The notes beneath the pieces were generated by a model that was not told where the DNA came from, ran no database searches, and saw nothing but the letters and a program-made list of their open reading frames with translations. The position numbers and the translations under genes are program-made. Below are positions 53,821 through 64,000 of a stretch of DNA of 64,000 bases, piece after piece (position 1 is the first letter of the stretch; each line of letters starts with the position of its first letter). The DNA comes from Datura wrightii (taxonomy: Eukaryota; Streptophyta; Magnoliopsida; Solanales; Solanaceae): positions 136,288,501 through 136,352,500 of the forward strand of contig JASDFA010000016.1 of assembly GCA_035772735.1 (NCBI GenBank), given 5' to 3'.

Positions 53821-55377
53821 TGATATTGGGCATAATTATGTGCCCAAGTGCTATTTTATAACTTAATTAAGTCATGTTTATCAATTAAATTAATTATATT
53901 CTCATGTGATTTCTATTAATTATGTGTATAAATAACCAAAATGATTAGTCCTTGTTTTGTAGGTGCAAAATACATGTGAGGTACTAAAATGTGATGGTTG
54001 AAGCAAAGGAATTAAGTTCATACTTGATGGCAAATGAAGGTTATATGGCAGGCCAAAGGGAATGCTGGCCGCGCTAGGGCAGCGTGCCACGCTGTGCGTG
54101 TGTCACACCCAGCGCCTTGGCACGCCAAGGATGCGCACGTGAGAATGTCAATCCAGTGGCCCTGCGCAATGGCAATGTGCCACGGCAGGCGCATGACGCG
54201 ACTTGTAGCGTGCCACGCTGGGTGACGCGCAGGTACCTCGCGCAAGACCTACCGAGAAGACACGTTCCAGTAGCTGTCCACATTTTCTCCATGGAACGGA
54301 GGAAAATATCTGGATAGCCTCCATGACACGGAGCTATTCCACCACAGGACAAATTTTGCATTTTTTAAGCTTAGTATAAATTGAACCCTTAGCTTCTAAA
54401 ATCATTTTTTCATGAAATATTTTCTGAAAACTGTAGAGGAGCGCAGGGAGAAGTGAGGAACTCACCTAGGATTCACTAATTTTACATTCTCTTTTACCTA
54501 TTATTGTAAGTACTCTACTTTAATGATGTTTTTAAGTTATTGTATGAACATGAGTGGCTAAAGCCCTTCCCCTAGGGTTGAGGCCATGTGATATGATTGT
54601 AATGAATGAATTCATTTTGGTTTGAGTTGTTAATTGTTGTTTTGTCTTACATTCTTTATTATGGTTATTTTTATGCCTGATCACCAAGAAAACATACATG
54701 TTAAGCTAGGTAAAAGCTTGAAAGAGTAACCCTAGGCAAGAACATAGGTATGTAGGGAGTAAGTTCTTATCTTTCGATATGATTCACAATTAGGATAAAT
54801 ATTATACCTAAATTGCTTGGTTGATAAAACGGGATGATAGAAAGACACCGGCTTAGAATTGTCACTCCACCACTTGTAGAAGTAGTTGTGAAGCTAAGTT
54901 AGGTTAAATGATTAGAGGTACGAAAGTCCCTAATCAAGAGCACAAACCCCGTAAACCACATCCACCTAGTTAAATTGCCCACGAACTAGGCACATCCCCG
55001 CTCAAGGATGTAGTTGTGAGGCTAGTTTGTCGTGTTTAGAGGCTCGAGAGACCATGAACATCACATTTCCAACTATGTGAGACAACAATTGATAATTTCA
55101 TAAGTGAACCATTACGAAGTGTAGCATTGCATGATTATTAGGCCTTAATTCTAATTGCTTCTTATATCATTTCCAGTTTGTTTTGTGACCACCCCTAGAC
55201 TTAATTATAATTTCCCAAAACTACGATAATCAACACTTGTGAAGTTAATTTTAACACTTGAACTTGAATATTCACTAAATTGGTCTAGTCCTTGTGGGTT
55301 CAACATCCGACTCTAAAAAGGGCCACTATATTACTTGTACGACCGCGTGCGCTTGTGTGTGAGTCGGAGCAGAAGCA
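53821..55377 (+). mobile_element. 3' LTR of Q
   Basis: TGATATTGGGC to CAGAAGCA, with proper TG/CA termini. The hairpin TTGGGCA/TGCCCAA is at 53826-53847, the GC-rich array at 54060-54335 and the TATA-like box at about 54373. It aligns end to end with the 5' LTR; by eye roughly nine positions in ten match, with most differences in the array. Confidence 0.93.
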
Positions 55378-55382
55378 ACCTG

Positions 55383-56110
55383 TTAGATAAGGGTTTCATC
55401 AGACCAAGCAAGTTTCCTTGGGGTGCACCAGTCTTATTTGTCCGAAGGAAGGATAGTTCCCTTTGGATGTGCATTGATTATCAACAATTGAACAAAGTCA
55501 CCATCAAGAACAAGTATCCTCTGCCCAAGATTGATGATTTATTTGACTAGCTTCAGGGTGCCAAGTGCTTTTCAAAGATAGATCTTAGATCCGAGTACCA
55601 TCAGCTCAGAGTTCGGGAGAGCGAGATCCTGAAGATAGCCTTCAGGACATGGTATGGTCATTATGATTTTGTAGTTATGTTTTTTGGACTAATGAATGCT
55701 CCTGCGGCTTTTATAGATTTGATGAACAGGATGTTCAAGCCATACTTGTACATGTTCGTGATTGTGTTTATTGATGACATCTTGATATACTCTCGGAGCG
55801 AGGAGGAGCATGCCGCTCGTTTGAGGGTGGTGCTACAGACTCTCAAGGATTGCCAATTATATGCTAAATTCAGCAAGTATGAGTTTTGGTTGGACTCCGT
55901 GGTGTTTTTGGGCCATGTGGTATCCAGTAAGGGCATACAGGTGGACTCTCAGAAAATAGAAGCGGTGAAGAATTAGCCTAGACCTGTGAATCCTTCCGAT
56001 ATCCGAAGCTTTTTGGGTTTAGCTGGCTACTATCGGAGTTTAGTTGAAGGTTTCTCGTATATCAGAGATTTGTTGAAGGTTTCTCATCTATTTTATCACC
56101 CTTGACCAAA
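55383..56110 (+). pseudogene. Reverse transcriptase of C, part after Q
   Basis: The reading resumes LLDKGFIRPSKFPWGAPVLF, then IDYQQLNKVTIKNKYPLPKI, a stop at 55548 (Gln expected), the FSKIDLRSEYHQLRV block, FGLMNAPAAF, the catalytic F-I-D-D (55767-55778), the FLGHVVS block and a stop at 55974 where Trp is usual. Near 56044-56085 a 13-bp word (TTGAAGGTTTCTC) is duplicated 29 bp apart, adding residues after the SFLGLAGYYR block. This is the polymerase domain; inactive. Confidence 0.92.
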
Positions 56111-56159
56111 TTGACCCAAAAGAAGGTGAAATTCGAATGGTCGAAGGCTTGTGAGAAGA

Positions 56160-56690
56160 GCTTCCAGTGTTAACTCTACCGGAGGGTACTGATGGGTTAG
56201 TGGTGTATTGTGATTCTTCAAGGATCGTTTTTGGCTATGTATTGATGAAACACGGGAAAGTTATAGCATATGCCTCCAGACAGCTAAAAGTTCATGAGAA
56301 GAATTACCTGATCCATGATCTTAAATTGGCTGCAATGTTATTTGCCTTGAAGATATGGCGACATTATTTGTATGGGGTCCACGTGGATGTGTTTACGGAC
56401 CATAAGAGCTTACAATATGTGTTTACTCAGAAGGTTCTCAATCTTCGACAAAGGAGGTGGTTGGAGTTACACAAGGACTACAATATGAGTGTGCTATATC
56501 ATCCGGGAAAGGCTAATATAGTAGCGGACACACTTAGTAGATTCTCTATGGAGAGTGTTTCTCATGTGGATGAAGGAAAGAAGGAGGTGGTGAGGGATGA
56601 GCATCGACTCGCAAGGTTGGGAGTTAGGTTGGTTGACTCGACCGATGGCGGTGTTGTAGTTCAGAACGGATCAGAATCGTCCTGGTGACT
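56160..56690 (+). pseudogene. RNase H domain of C
   Basis: The open frame 56167-56688 holds the retroelement RNase H: VVYCDSSRIVFGYVLM (first catalytic Asp in CDS), KVIAYASRQLKVHEKNY, ALKIWRHYLYG, VFTDHKSLQYVF (Asp in TDH) and LYHPGKANIVADTLSR (last Asp). The linker to integrase follows. A frame change before 56160 separates it from RT. Confidence 0.92.
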
Positions 56691-56699
56691 GATGTAAAA

Positions 56700-58125
56700 G
56701 CTATACAAGATGAGGATCGAATTTTGGTAAAGTTGAAGGAAGCCATTTAAAATCAGAAGGTAGAGGTCTTCTCCAAAGGGGGAGATGGTGTGCTTCAGTA
56801 CTAGGGTCGCCTATGTGTTCTGGATGTTGACGATTTGAGGAGCTGGATGTTGCATAAGGATCATGGATCCAGGTATTCTATCCATCCAGGTGCCACCATG
56901 ATGTACCGTGACTTATGGGAAATCTATTGGTGGAATGGCATAAAGAAGGACATAGCAGAATTTGTGGCTAAGTGTCCAAACTGTCAACAAGTGAAAGTTG
57001 AGCATTAGAGACTAGGAGGTATGCTTCAGGACATCAGTATTCCTACTTGAAAGTGGGAAGAAATTAATATGGATATCATCACAGGTTTACCTCGTACTCG
57101 CCGGCAGTATGACTCCATTTGGGTTGTGGTGGATAGGTTGATCAAGGCTGCCCACTTTCTACCGGTTAAAACCACGGATTCGGCAAAAGATTATGCCAAA
57201 CTATATATCCAGGAGCTAGTTCGATTGCATGGAGTGACCTTATCCATCCTTACAGACAGGGTTACCTAATTCACCTCTCAGTTTTGGAAGTTGTTTCCAA
57301 AGGGGCTTGGTACTCAGGTTAAGCTCAACACATCATTTCACCCACAAACGGATCCAAGCGGAGCGGACAATGCAGACTCTCGAGGACATGTTGAGAGCAT
57401 GCATAATCGACTTCAAAGGTAGTTAGGATGATCATTTGCCTCTTATCGAGTTTGCATATAGTAACAACTATCATTCCAGCATCCAGATGGCTCCATTTGA
57501 GGCTCTCTATGGGCGGAGATGTAGATATCCCATTGGTTGGTTTGAGGTTGGTGAAGCAGAGATGGTAGGACCAGATTCGGTTCATGAGGCTATGGAGAAG
57601 GTTCAATTGATAAGGGACAGGCTGAAAACTGCCCAGATTTGCCAAAATTCCTATGCCAACGTGAGAAGGAGAGAATTAGAATTTGAAGTTGATGATTGGG
57701 TGTTTATTAAGGTATCTCGCATGAAGGGGGTAATGTGATTTGGTAAGAAAGGAAAACTCACCCCCCATTATGTTGTCCCCTACCGGATTGTGAAACAGGT
57801 TGGCAAGGTGGCATATGAATTGGAGTTTCCCTCAGAATTAGCTTCTATGTATCATGTTTTCCATATGTCACTCTTAAAGAAGTGTCTAGGTGATCCAACT
57901 CTAGTTGTCCTGGTGGAAGTGCTGGTGTGAAAGACAGCCTTAGTTATGAGGATGTCCTGGTGGAAATATTGGATCGTTAGGTTCGAAGCCTAAGGAACAA
58001 GGAAGTAGCTTCAGTTAAAGTTTTATGGAGGAATCATCATGTTGAGTGAGCCACGTGGGAAGATGAAGCGGATATGATAGCTGGATACCCACATATATTC
58101 TCTACTGACTCAGTTCCAGCTTGAG
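56700..58125 (+). pseudogene. Integrase with GPY/F domain and chromodomain (element C)
   Basis: The HHCC zinc region ends CPNCQQ (about 56970). The core begins MDIITGLPRTRRQYDSIWVV (57069 onward, first Asp), second Asp in ILTDR (about 57245). The region with the catalytic Glu is shifted out of frame near 57350, then resumes LIEFAYSNNYHSSIQMAPFE (57439 onward). The GPY/F-type block is GKLTPHYVVPYRI (57750-57790), then YHVFHMSLLKKC. The chromodomain at 57940-58100 has VEILDR, SLRNKEVASVKVLWRNHHVE and WEDEADMIAGYPHIF. Stops lie at 56802, 57006, 57048, 57267, 57424, 57978 and 58047. The chromodomain would tether integration to heterochromatin. Confidence 0.92.
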
Positions 58126-58368
58126 GTATCAGTTTTTTCCCTAAAACTCTATTCAATTTTAATGTTCAGTTCATGTGTTCAAGTTTCTTTTATGTATATG
58201 GATGTGTATAAGAATCATGAATTCAGCTCAACTATGTAGTTTGAAATGGAAATAGTCATTCCGTCAGTTATCAATTTAAATGATCAGTATTTGTATATGA
58301 TGATTGCATTTCTCTGTTTTCTATATGTTTCCCACATTCAAGGACGAATGTTCCCAAGGAGGAGATAT
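58126..58368 (+). other. 3' untranslated region and polypurine tract of C
   Basis: A T-rich spacer follows the pol stop, with ACATTCAAGGACGAATGTTCC and a CAAGGAGGAGATAT tract (58355-58368) abutting the 3' LTR. The same word order is found in N on the minus strand (36444-36490). Confidence 0.88.
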
Positions 58369-60690
58369 TGTAATACCCCAGAAGTGCCTAAGATTAGACC
58401 TGGGATTTTAAAATGGGAGTTCGCTGAAATTAGGAAATATCCCACAGAACGGATGACCCAAAAGATCGTTGGTACAACCAACGACCTATGGGAAGTATTC
58501 GTGGGAAGGTTGCCCTGGTAACAATGGGAAGTAACAAGCGAAGTAACGACTCATTGTTCGTTACAATGAGTCGTCGTGTGAAGTCGTGGTGGGAACTGGT
58601 CCTTAGCTTAAGGGGAAGTAACGGGTCATTGCATGACCCGTGGTGAGGAGTAACAGGTCGTGGGAAGAAATGTCAACATTCTCCAGTCAATGTAACGGAA
58701 GGCAACCACGACTCGTTGGAGGAAGTAATGAGTTGTGGTGAGACTCGTGGGAAAGATTGGTGCAGGTCAGGGCAGGAGAACAACAGATGACTTAATGAGT
58801 TGTCATTTGGGACAACGACTTGTCCTGTCAAGTCGTGGCAAGGAATATGAAGGTGTGAAATAGGATAGATCCAACGGCTCGATACCACGAGTTGTGGTAT
58901 CATGTAACAACTCGTGGGACCGTCCGTTGGTTCACCCAATGCAGAAATTTCAGGGATTTCATTAAGGGCATTTTTGTTATTCCTAAGTCCTAGGGTCCAA
59001 AACTACGTCATTTAAGGTTGGAAAATTAGTGTTTATTGAGGGTAAAACCCACCCTAGGCTTATTCATTGTCATGCATGCAAAGTTAAGGGATTGAGGAGG
59101 TGATCAAGCTTGTTCTTCAAGGTTTTCTTCAAATTTCCCATTTGGGATTTCAAGGAGCGGTGAGATTTGATTTTCCCTAGGTATGTAGGGTTATGATTGA
59201 GTGAATCCTTTCACACCCATGCCCAATCTCTTTTAATTCATGGGATTTCCTATCTAAATTCTATGGGGTTTTTTCTCAATGCATGAAATTTTAATTTCTC
59301 TACATGGGCTTGATCTAATTGAGTTACTATTATGGAATTACAAATTATGGTCAAGTTTTGTGTTGTTTTTCATTAAAATTCATGTTTCAAATTTTTCAAA
59401 TTAAAATTCCCATTTATGAAAAGTTCATGAAAGTCGAGGTTTGTGATGAATATTCATGTATGATCAATTATTGATGACGAAAAGCATGTTTTCAAGTTAC
59501 CATGTTTATAATCATGTTTTCCACTGAATTGAGTATTTTCAAGCATGGTAAAGTATTGGGAAATGCCCATATGTTCAAGAATGATTTACAACTTATGAAA
59601 TGGATCTCATGATTTATCGATTTATGATGTTGGCCTACTAAAGGGCCCTTGTGTCTTGGCTAATCATGTATTTAATGGGGATCAATGATGAAAATGTTTA
59701 TTTTTCCATGAATCTCAATGAATGATGTTATTGATTTACATACTATCCTAATGTGCATGTTTTTTGGGAGTAATGTCTAGCACCGAGCAGCCCGACAATC
59801 AAAGGACTACACCGGTGTCTCTATCCTACGTGCCACTGTAGGTTTATATTAATACATTACGATGTTAATGAGCCCCTCTTTTGTGATATCATATAATACG
59901 CATCCCTCGCCTGGCAAGCCAGGGGCGACTCTACCCACTTGAGTGAGATAGTTGGGGCATCATATAAGGCTCTATCATGATGGTTTCAATTATGATGAGT
60001 CCTCCCACTGTTCCACATATTTTATGCATTCTTATGTTTATGTTATTTGGCTCAAGTGATGATTTAATGAAGTTTCTCTTATGATTATGATAATGAACGG
60101 TTTGCGAATGATTTGAAAACCTTGAACCTTATGTTATCTTATGATATTTATGATACTAGCATGTTTTCCTACTCTTATGATCATTTATGAGCTTTTATGT
60201 ACTTTTAAATGTCTTTTTTACTTACCTTGTATACTCGGTACATTCCATGTACAGACCGCATACTCTATGTTGTATCGTTTTATGATACAGGCTCTGATCT
60301 TCAGCTTCAACACCATCAGTAGTTCATCTCGGAGTTTAGCACCCAGCTTGTGGTGAGTCCTCATTCTCCGAGGACCATTTGTTTCAGACATTGATGTTTC
60401 TTTTAGTTTTCAGTCTTTGTCGGGTTAGTTGGGGATGTTGTCCCATCAACCCATCAGATACATTAGAGGCTTTCAAACTATACGTAGTACTTAACTGTTA
60501 TGTATGTAGTATGTTCCACTTATCATGTTATGTTATGTTTATGCTTCCACTATATCATTATGTTAAGTATTCTGCTTTAATGATATGGAGTTAGATGAAT
60601 GTTCATGCCATGGGTTGACTTGGAGTCTCTCGGGGCTCCTTATCTTGTGTTACGATCCGGGTCTATGTTCGAGTCGTGACGAACTTAACA
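58369..60690 (+). mobile_element. 3' LTR of C
   Basis: TGTAATACCCCAG to AACTTAACA (2322 bp). The array of ACGACTCGT/ACGAGTTGTGG words lies at 58440-58930, with an AACTACGTCATTT block (59001-59013), a donor-like TAGGTATGTAGG (GT at 59181) and stem-loops near 60271-60289, 60356-60374 and 60427-60450. It is collinear with the 5' LTR except for the altered first ~60 bp there. Confidence 0.93.
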
Positions 60691-60695
60691 GTATC

Positions 60696-62105
60696 AATCA
60701 TGGGTATGATCTAAGAATGTTTTGAATGTTGAATTATGATTAATGGACAAATTTTACAATGTTGTAAGTTATAAATTATGTTTTCAAGTTTTCTAAAGTA
60801 TGATGCCCATCCATGAAAGTTCTTAAAAGTTGAGATCCATGAGATATGTGTTCAAGTATGATGAGTTGTTTATGAAGAAAGTATGATTTAGACATACCCA
60901 TGTATATGTTCATGTTTTCAAAGTAAATCAAGTTGATTTCCAGTATGTGTAAGCATTAGGCAAGCCCATATGATCAAGTATGCTTTTATGATTTCTTGAA
61001 TTAGCTTACCACATGGTTTTGGAGTCTAGACTCCATTATTTTCAACTTGTGGTATAGTTTGGGCCAAGGATCCTCATGTTATGATTTCAAATTTATGTAT
61101 GTACGTTATTATTTAGCTTCATCACTGGATGACGGTCAGCTTCATTGAAAAATGATGGAGAGCATATGCATGTTTTTGGAAATAGTGTCTAGCACCGAGT
61201 AGGCTTAGGGTCAGTCAACCCCATGCCTCAGAATTGGCGCCAACATAGGTATGTTTATATTATTTGGGACCTCCCTTGTGATCTTCTCCTAGCCCCAAGG
61301 GGCCTTCATAATGGTATTGATATTACGGTAGCATCCTTAGCCTTGACAAGGCTTTGGACGGCTCTGCCCCCTTGAGTGTGATAGTCGGGACCATGTAAGC
61401 TCTATTGTGGTAATGTCGGTTACTTGATGAGTCTCCAATTGTTCCTCATGATTTCAGTTGTGCATGTTCATCAGTCATAATATGATGTTACAACAGGTTT
61501 GACCCAATGTTCAGTTTATTTATGATTATTACTTTTCAGCTCTGGGTTATTCAATTAAGTTATGATATTCAATTATGTTCAGATCATGATTTCAGAAAAT
61601 AGCATGAAAGTCCCACTCACAGAATCTTATCTTGATTATGTTTTATAATATATATGATTTATGTTTTTACTTACTTAGCGGTTTTACTTACCTTGCATAC
61701 TCGGTACATTCCATGTACTGACCGCATACTCTATGCTGTATCGTTTTATGATACAGGCTCCGATATTCAGACTCAGTCCCGCCAATAGCCAGATTCCCAA
61801 CATTAGCACTCTCCGATCAGAGTTGGTGAGTCCTCATCTTTTGAGGGCCTTTCTTATCTGATATGTTTCATATTTTTAGTTCACAGACTATAGTGAGTTG
61901 GTTGGGGTCTTGTCCCATCAACCCGTCAGTATTAGAGGCTTTTCGGACATAATTTGTATTCATCTTTAGACTTATGTATGTATTCAAATGTTATGTTCTG
62001 TTTAGACTTCCGCTATGTTATTCATGAAGATCTTCCATATTATTTGAATGAGTTAGATACTATGTTCATGCCATGGGTCGACTTGGAGCCTCTGGGGGTT
62101 CTTTG
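60696..62105 (+). mobile_element. Chromovirus LTR T10, right part
   Basis: It continues T10 after element C (AATCATGGGTATGATC joins the left part). It contains the CTAGCACCGAGTAGGC block, a stem-loop with CTGTATC/GATACAG (61736-61756), TTGGGGTCTTGTCCCATCAA (61902-61921) and the CCATGGGTCGACTTGG signature. It stops inside that signature (GGGGGTTCTT), where LTR T13 begins. Confidence 0.85.
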
Positions 62106-64000
62106 TAATACCCCGAAAGTTCCCAGGACTAGACTCGAGATTTAAAAAATGAAAAGTGGAAGAAATCTAGAAAATTTTCTCAGAACGGGTCATGATAAAA
62201 GTTGTTGGTGTGACTAACAACCTATTGGATGTGTCCATGGTAAGGTACTGCAGGTTTGGAGTGGAAGTAACGGGTCAAGGAATGATCCGTTGTGTGATGT
62301 AATGAGTCTTAGGATGGGGTCGTTGTGAGACTGGTCCTTGGTTAAAGAGGGAGTAATGAGTCAAAGAATGACCTGTTGCAGGATACAACGGGTCGTGGTC
62401 AGTAGTCGTTTAAAGGGATCCCTATGTTAAAGCAGTGGTGAGGATGAGTTTCAACAACATGTCATTTGAGCTTGCAACCACCTGTCCTGTCTGGTCGTGG
62501 TGGGGGATCTGAGACCTGAGTTCAAGGTGTAGTAACGGGAGGTAGTAACAAACCATAGGAGCTAACAACAGACCATTTTGACGTCCGTTGTCACTGGCAG
62601 ATCAGTTTTATCCAGGAAATTCATTAAGGGTATTTTTGTCATTCCTAAGCCCTAGGGTCCTAAACTAAATCATTTTAAGCTCAAAACAGGGAGTTTTAAG
62701 AGGGATGAGTTCATCCTAGGCTCATTCACATTCATGCATGCAAGGTGAGGACTTAGAAGGTGATCAAGTTTAGGTTTTCTACAAGTTCTTCCTCAATTCT
62801 CTTTCGGCTATCAAGGAATTGGTGTAATCAGTCCATCTCAGGTATATAGGGTTATGAATGGGTGAATTTGTTCACCCCCATGCCTAATTCCTTTCTAATT
62901 CATGAAAATCTATATGTTTATTCTATGGGGTTTTAACCCAATGCATGAATTCCCAAGTTCCGACCATGGGTTTGATCTAAGTATGTTTCTATTATTTGAT
63001 TATGATTCATGGGCAAGTTTTACATTGTTTTCAATAATAATCATGTTTTCAAGCTTTATAAATTAAATTCCCATCCATGAGAAGTTCATGAAAGTTGATA
63101 TTTATGATGAATGTTCAAGAATCATGAGATATTATTGATGAAAAGCATGTTTTCAAGTTACCGATGTTTACGATCATGTTTTCAAGCGAATTAAGTATTC
63201 TTCAAGAATGTTTAAGTATTGGGAAAGTCTATAAGTTCAAGTATGATTTATAATTTCATGAATTAGCTTACCACATGGTTTTGGAGTTAAGACTCCCAAT
63301 TATGTTCAACTTGTGATTCGGTTTGAGCCAAAGCTCCTCATGTATGATTTCAAATTTTATATGTATATGACTATTCAGCTTCATCCATATTTTTGGGAGT
63401 AGTGTCTAGCACTAAGTAGGTTAAGGGTCAGTCAACCCTATGCCTCAGAACTACGCGCCAATGTAGGTTTACATATATACTTTGGGACATCCCTTGTGAG
63501 CTATCCCCTACCCCGAATGGGCCTTTAGCTTGATACCGATTTCATGGTAGTGTCCTTAGCCCTGACAAGGCTTTGGACGACTCTACCCACTTGAGTGTGA
63601 TAGTTGAGACCACGTAAGCTCTATCGTGGTAATGTTAGTTATATGATGAGTCTCCCATTATTTCTCATGATTTTAGTTATGCATGTTTCTCATTCATGAT
63701 ATATATATGTTCTAAAATAGGTTTGACCCAATGTTCATTTTTACTTATGATTATCAGATTTCAGCTTTGGGTCATTCGATTAAGTTATGATGTTTAGTTA
63801 TGTTCAGATCATGATTTCAGAAAATAACATGCAAGCCCTACTCTCGGATTCTTATTTTGATTAAGTTTTATATTATGCATGTTTTAAATGATTTTACTTA
63901 TTTAAGAGATTTTACTTAGCTTGCATACTCGGTACATTCCACGTACTGACCGCATACTCTATACTGTATCATTTTATTAAATGGCTCCGATCTTCAGAAA
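62106..64000 (+). mobile_element. Chromovirus LTR T13, cut by the window end
   Basis: It begins TGTAATACCCCGAAAG inside T10's 3' end and runs off the window. It carries a decayed word array (62165-62600), CCTAAACTAAATCATTTTAAG (62660s), a donor-like CAGGTATATAGGG (GT at 62842), the CTAGCACTAAGTAGG block (63405) and the start of the conserved stem-loop zone at the window edge. Whether a complete element follows cannot be seen. Confidence 0.85.

Larger units (their letters stand above)
47703..55377 (+). mobile_element. Complete Athila-like gag-protease element Q, TSD ACCTG
   Basis: A 7.7-kb element is flanked by ACCTG (47698-47702, 55378-55382). Its removal restores the RT reading of C across the site. 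LTRs are 1558 and 1557 bp and closely similar. Internal order: Asp-tRNA-type PBS, gag, protease, about 1.9 kb non-coding spacer, purine-rich tract, 3' LTR. RT, RNase H and integrase are absent, so it must have moved with enzymes supplied in trans. Element L (18.5-25.7 kb) has the same organisation. The lineage is Athila-like from PBS, Gag and protease. Confidence 0.93.
43319..60690 (+). mobile_element. Complete chromovirus C (LTR-gag-pol-chromodomain-LTR), TSD GTATC
   Basis: Both LTRs, PBS, gag, protease, RT, RNase H, integrase with chromodomain and polypurine tract are present in canonical order. Without the nested element Q it is about 9.7 kb. GTATC occurs at 43314-43318 and 60691-60695, and the flanks join into T10. 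The domain order and the C-terminal chromodomain identify a chromovirus of Tekay/Del type. All frames are broken by nonsense changes, so it is inactive. Nothing suggests a captured host gene. Confidence 0.93.

Overview
The window is repeat-rich DNA from a flowering plant. No host protein gene, tRNA or rRNA gene, CRISPR array or bacterial-style operon is visible. Base composition is AT-rich, and nearly everything after about 3.4 kb belongs to Ty3/gypsy LTR retrotransposons of two lineages. One is a chromovirus (Tekay/Del-like) lineage: initiator-Met tRNA primer-binding sites of the form TGGTATCAGAGC, long 1.6-2.9 kb LTRs beginning TGTAAYACCCC, and an integrase followed by a chromodomain. The other is an Athila-like lineage: Asp-tRNA-type primer sites of the form TGGCGCCGTTGC, 1.4-1.6 kb LTRs, and an Athila-type gag/protease. 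The LTR families look like those I associate with Solanaceae (pepper/tomato relatives); that is recognition, not proof.

Layout. 1-3.4 kb: unassigned AT-rich DNA with a C-rich (minus strand) patch. 3.4-15.6 kb: a mosaic of chromovirus LTRs (3399-3512, 3917-6648, 7193-9968, 12926-14529 minus, 14530-15628), a minus-strand gag remnant (11480-12718) and an unclassified LTR-like block (10641-11470). 15.6-25.7 kb: Athila-like element 'L' (gag plus protease, no RT or integrase), carrying a minus-strand chromovirus LTR and two solo LTRs, each solo with a perfect 5-bp target-site duplication (TSD). 25.7-33.6 kb: Athila-like element 'M' (5' LTR, PBS, gag remnant, RT-RNase H), carrying a single-LTR insertion that retains its PBS and a solo LTR with TSD GAAGG. 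33.6-42.7 kb: minus-strand chromovirus 'N' inserted in M's RNase H, with an integrase fragment inside its 3' LTR and a solo Athila LTR (TSD GGCGA) inside its gag region. 42.7-62.1 kb: a plus-strand LTR ('T10') inserted in N's 5' LTR. T10 is split by complete chromovirus 'C' (43319-60690, TSD GTATC). C is split inside RT by complete Athila-like element 'Q' (47703-55377, TSD ACCTG). 62106 to the end: the start of another chromovirus LTR.

The order of insertion can be read from the interruptions: L, then M, N, T10, C and Q, six layers deep. All coding regions except Q's protease-like frame are broken by stops and frameshifts. The stops in C are almost all explained by C-to-T or G-to-A changes, as expected for long-silenced methylated elements.

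The most interesting signals are not genes. (1) Every chromovirus LTR carries a family-specific array of short interrupted palindromes near its 5' end, and Athila LTRs carry analogous arrays just upstream of a TATA box. (2) Three adjacent stem-loops in the chromovirus LTRs show compensatory base changes between subfamilies. (3) Athila LTRs begin with a hairpin whose sequence differs between families while the pairing is kept. (4) A plant-consensus 5' splice donor (CAG|GTATGT) is kept in nearly all chromovirus LTRs. (5) There are two gag-protease-only Athila-like elements. (6) An integrase segment replaces part of an LTR. (7) A single LTR plus PBS is flanked by a TSD.
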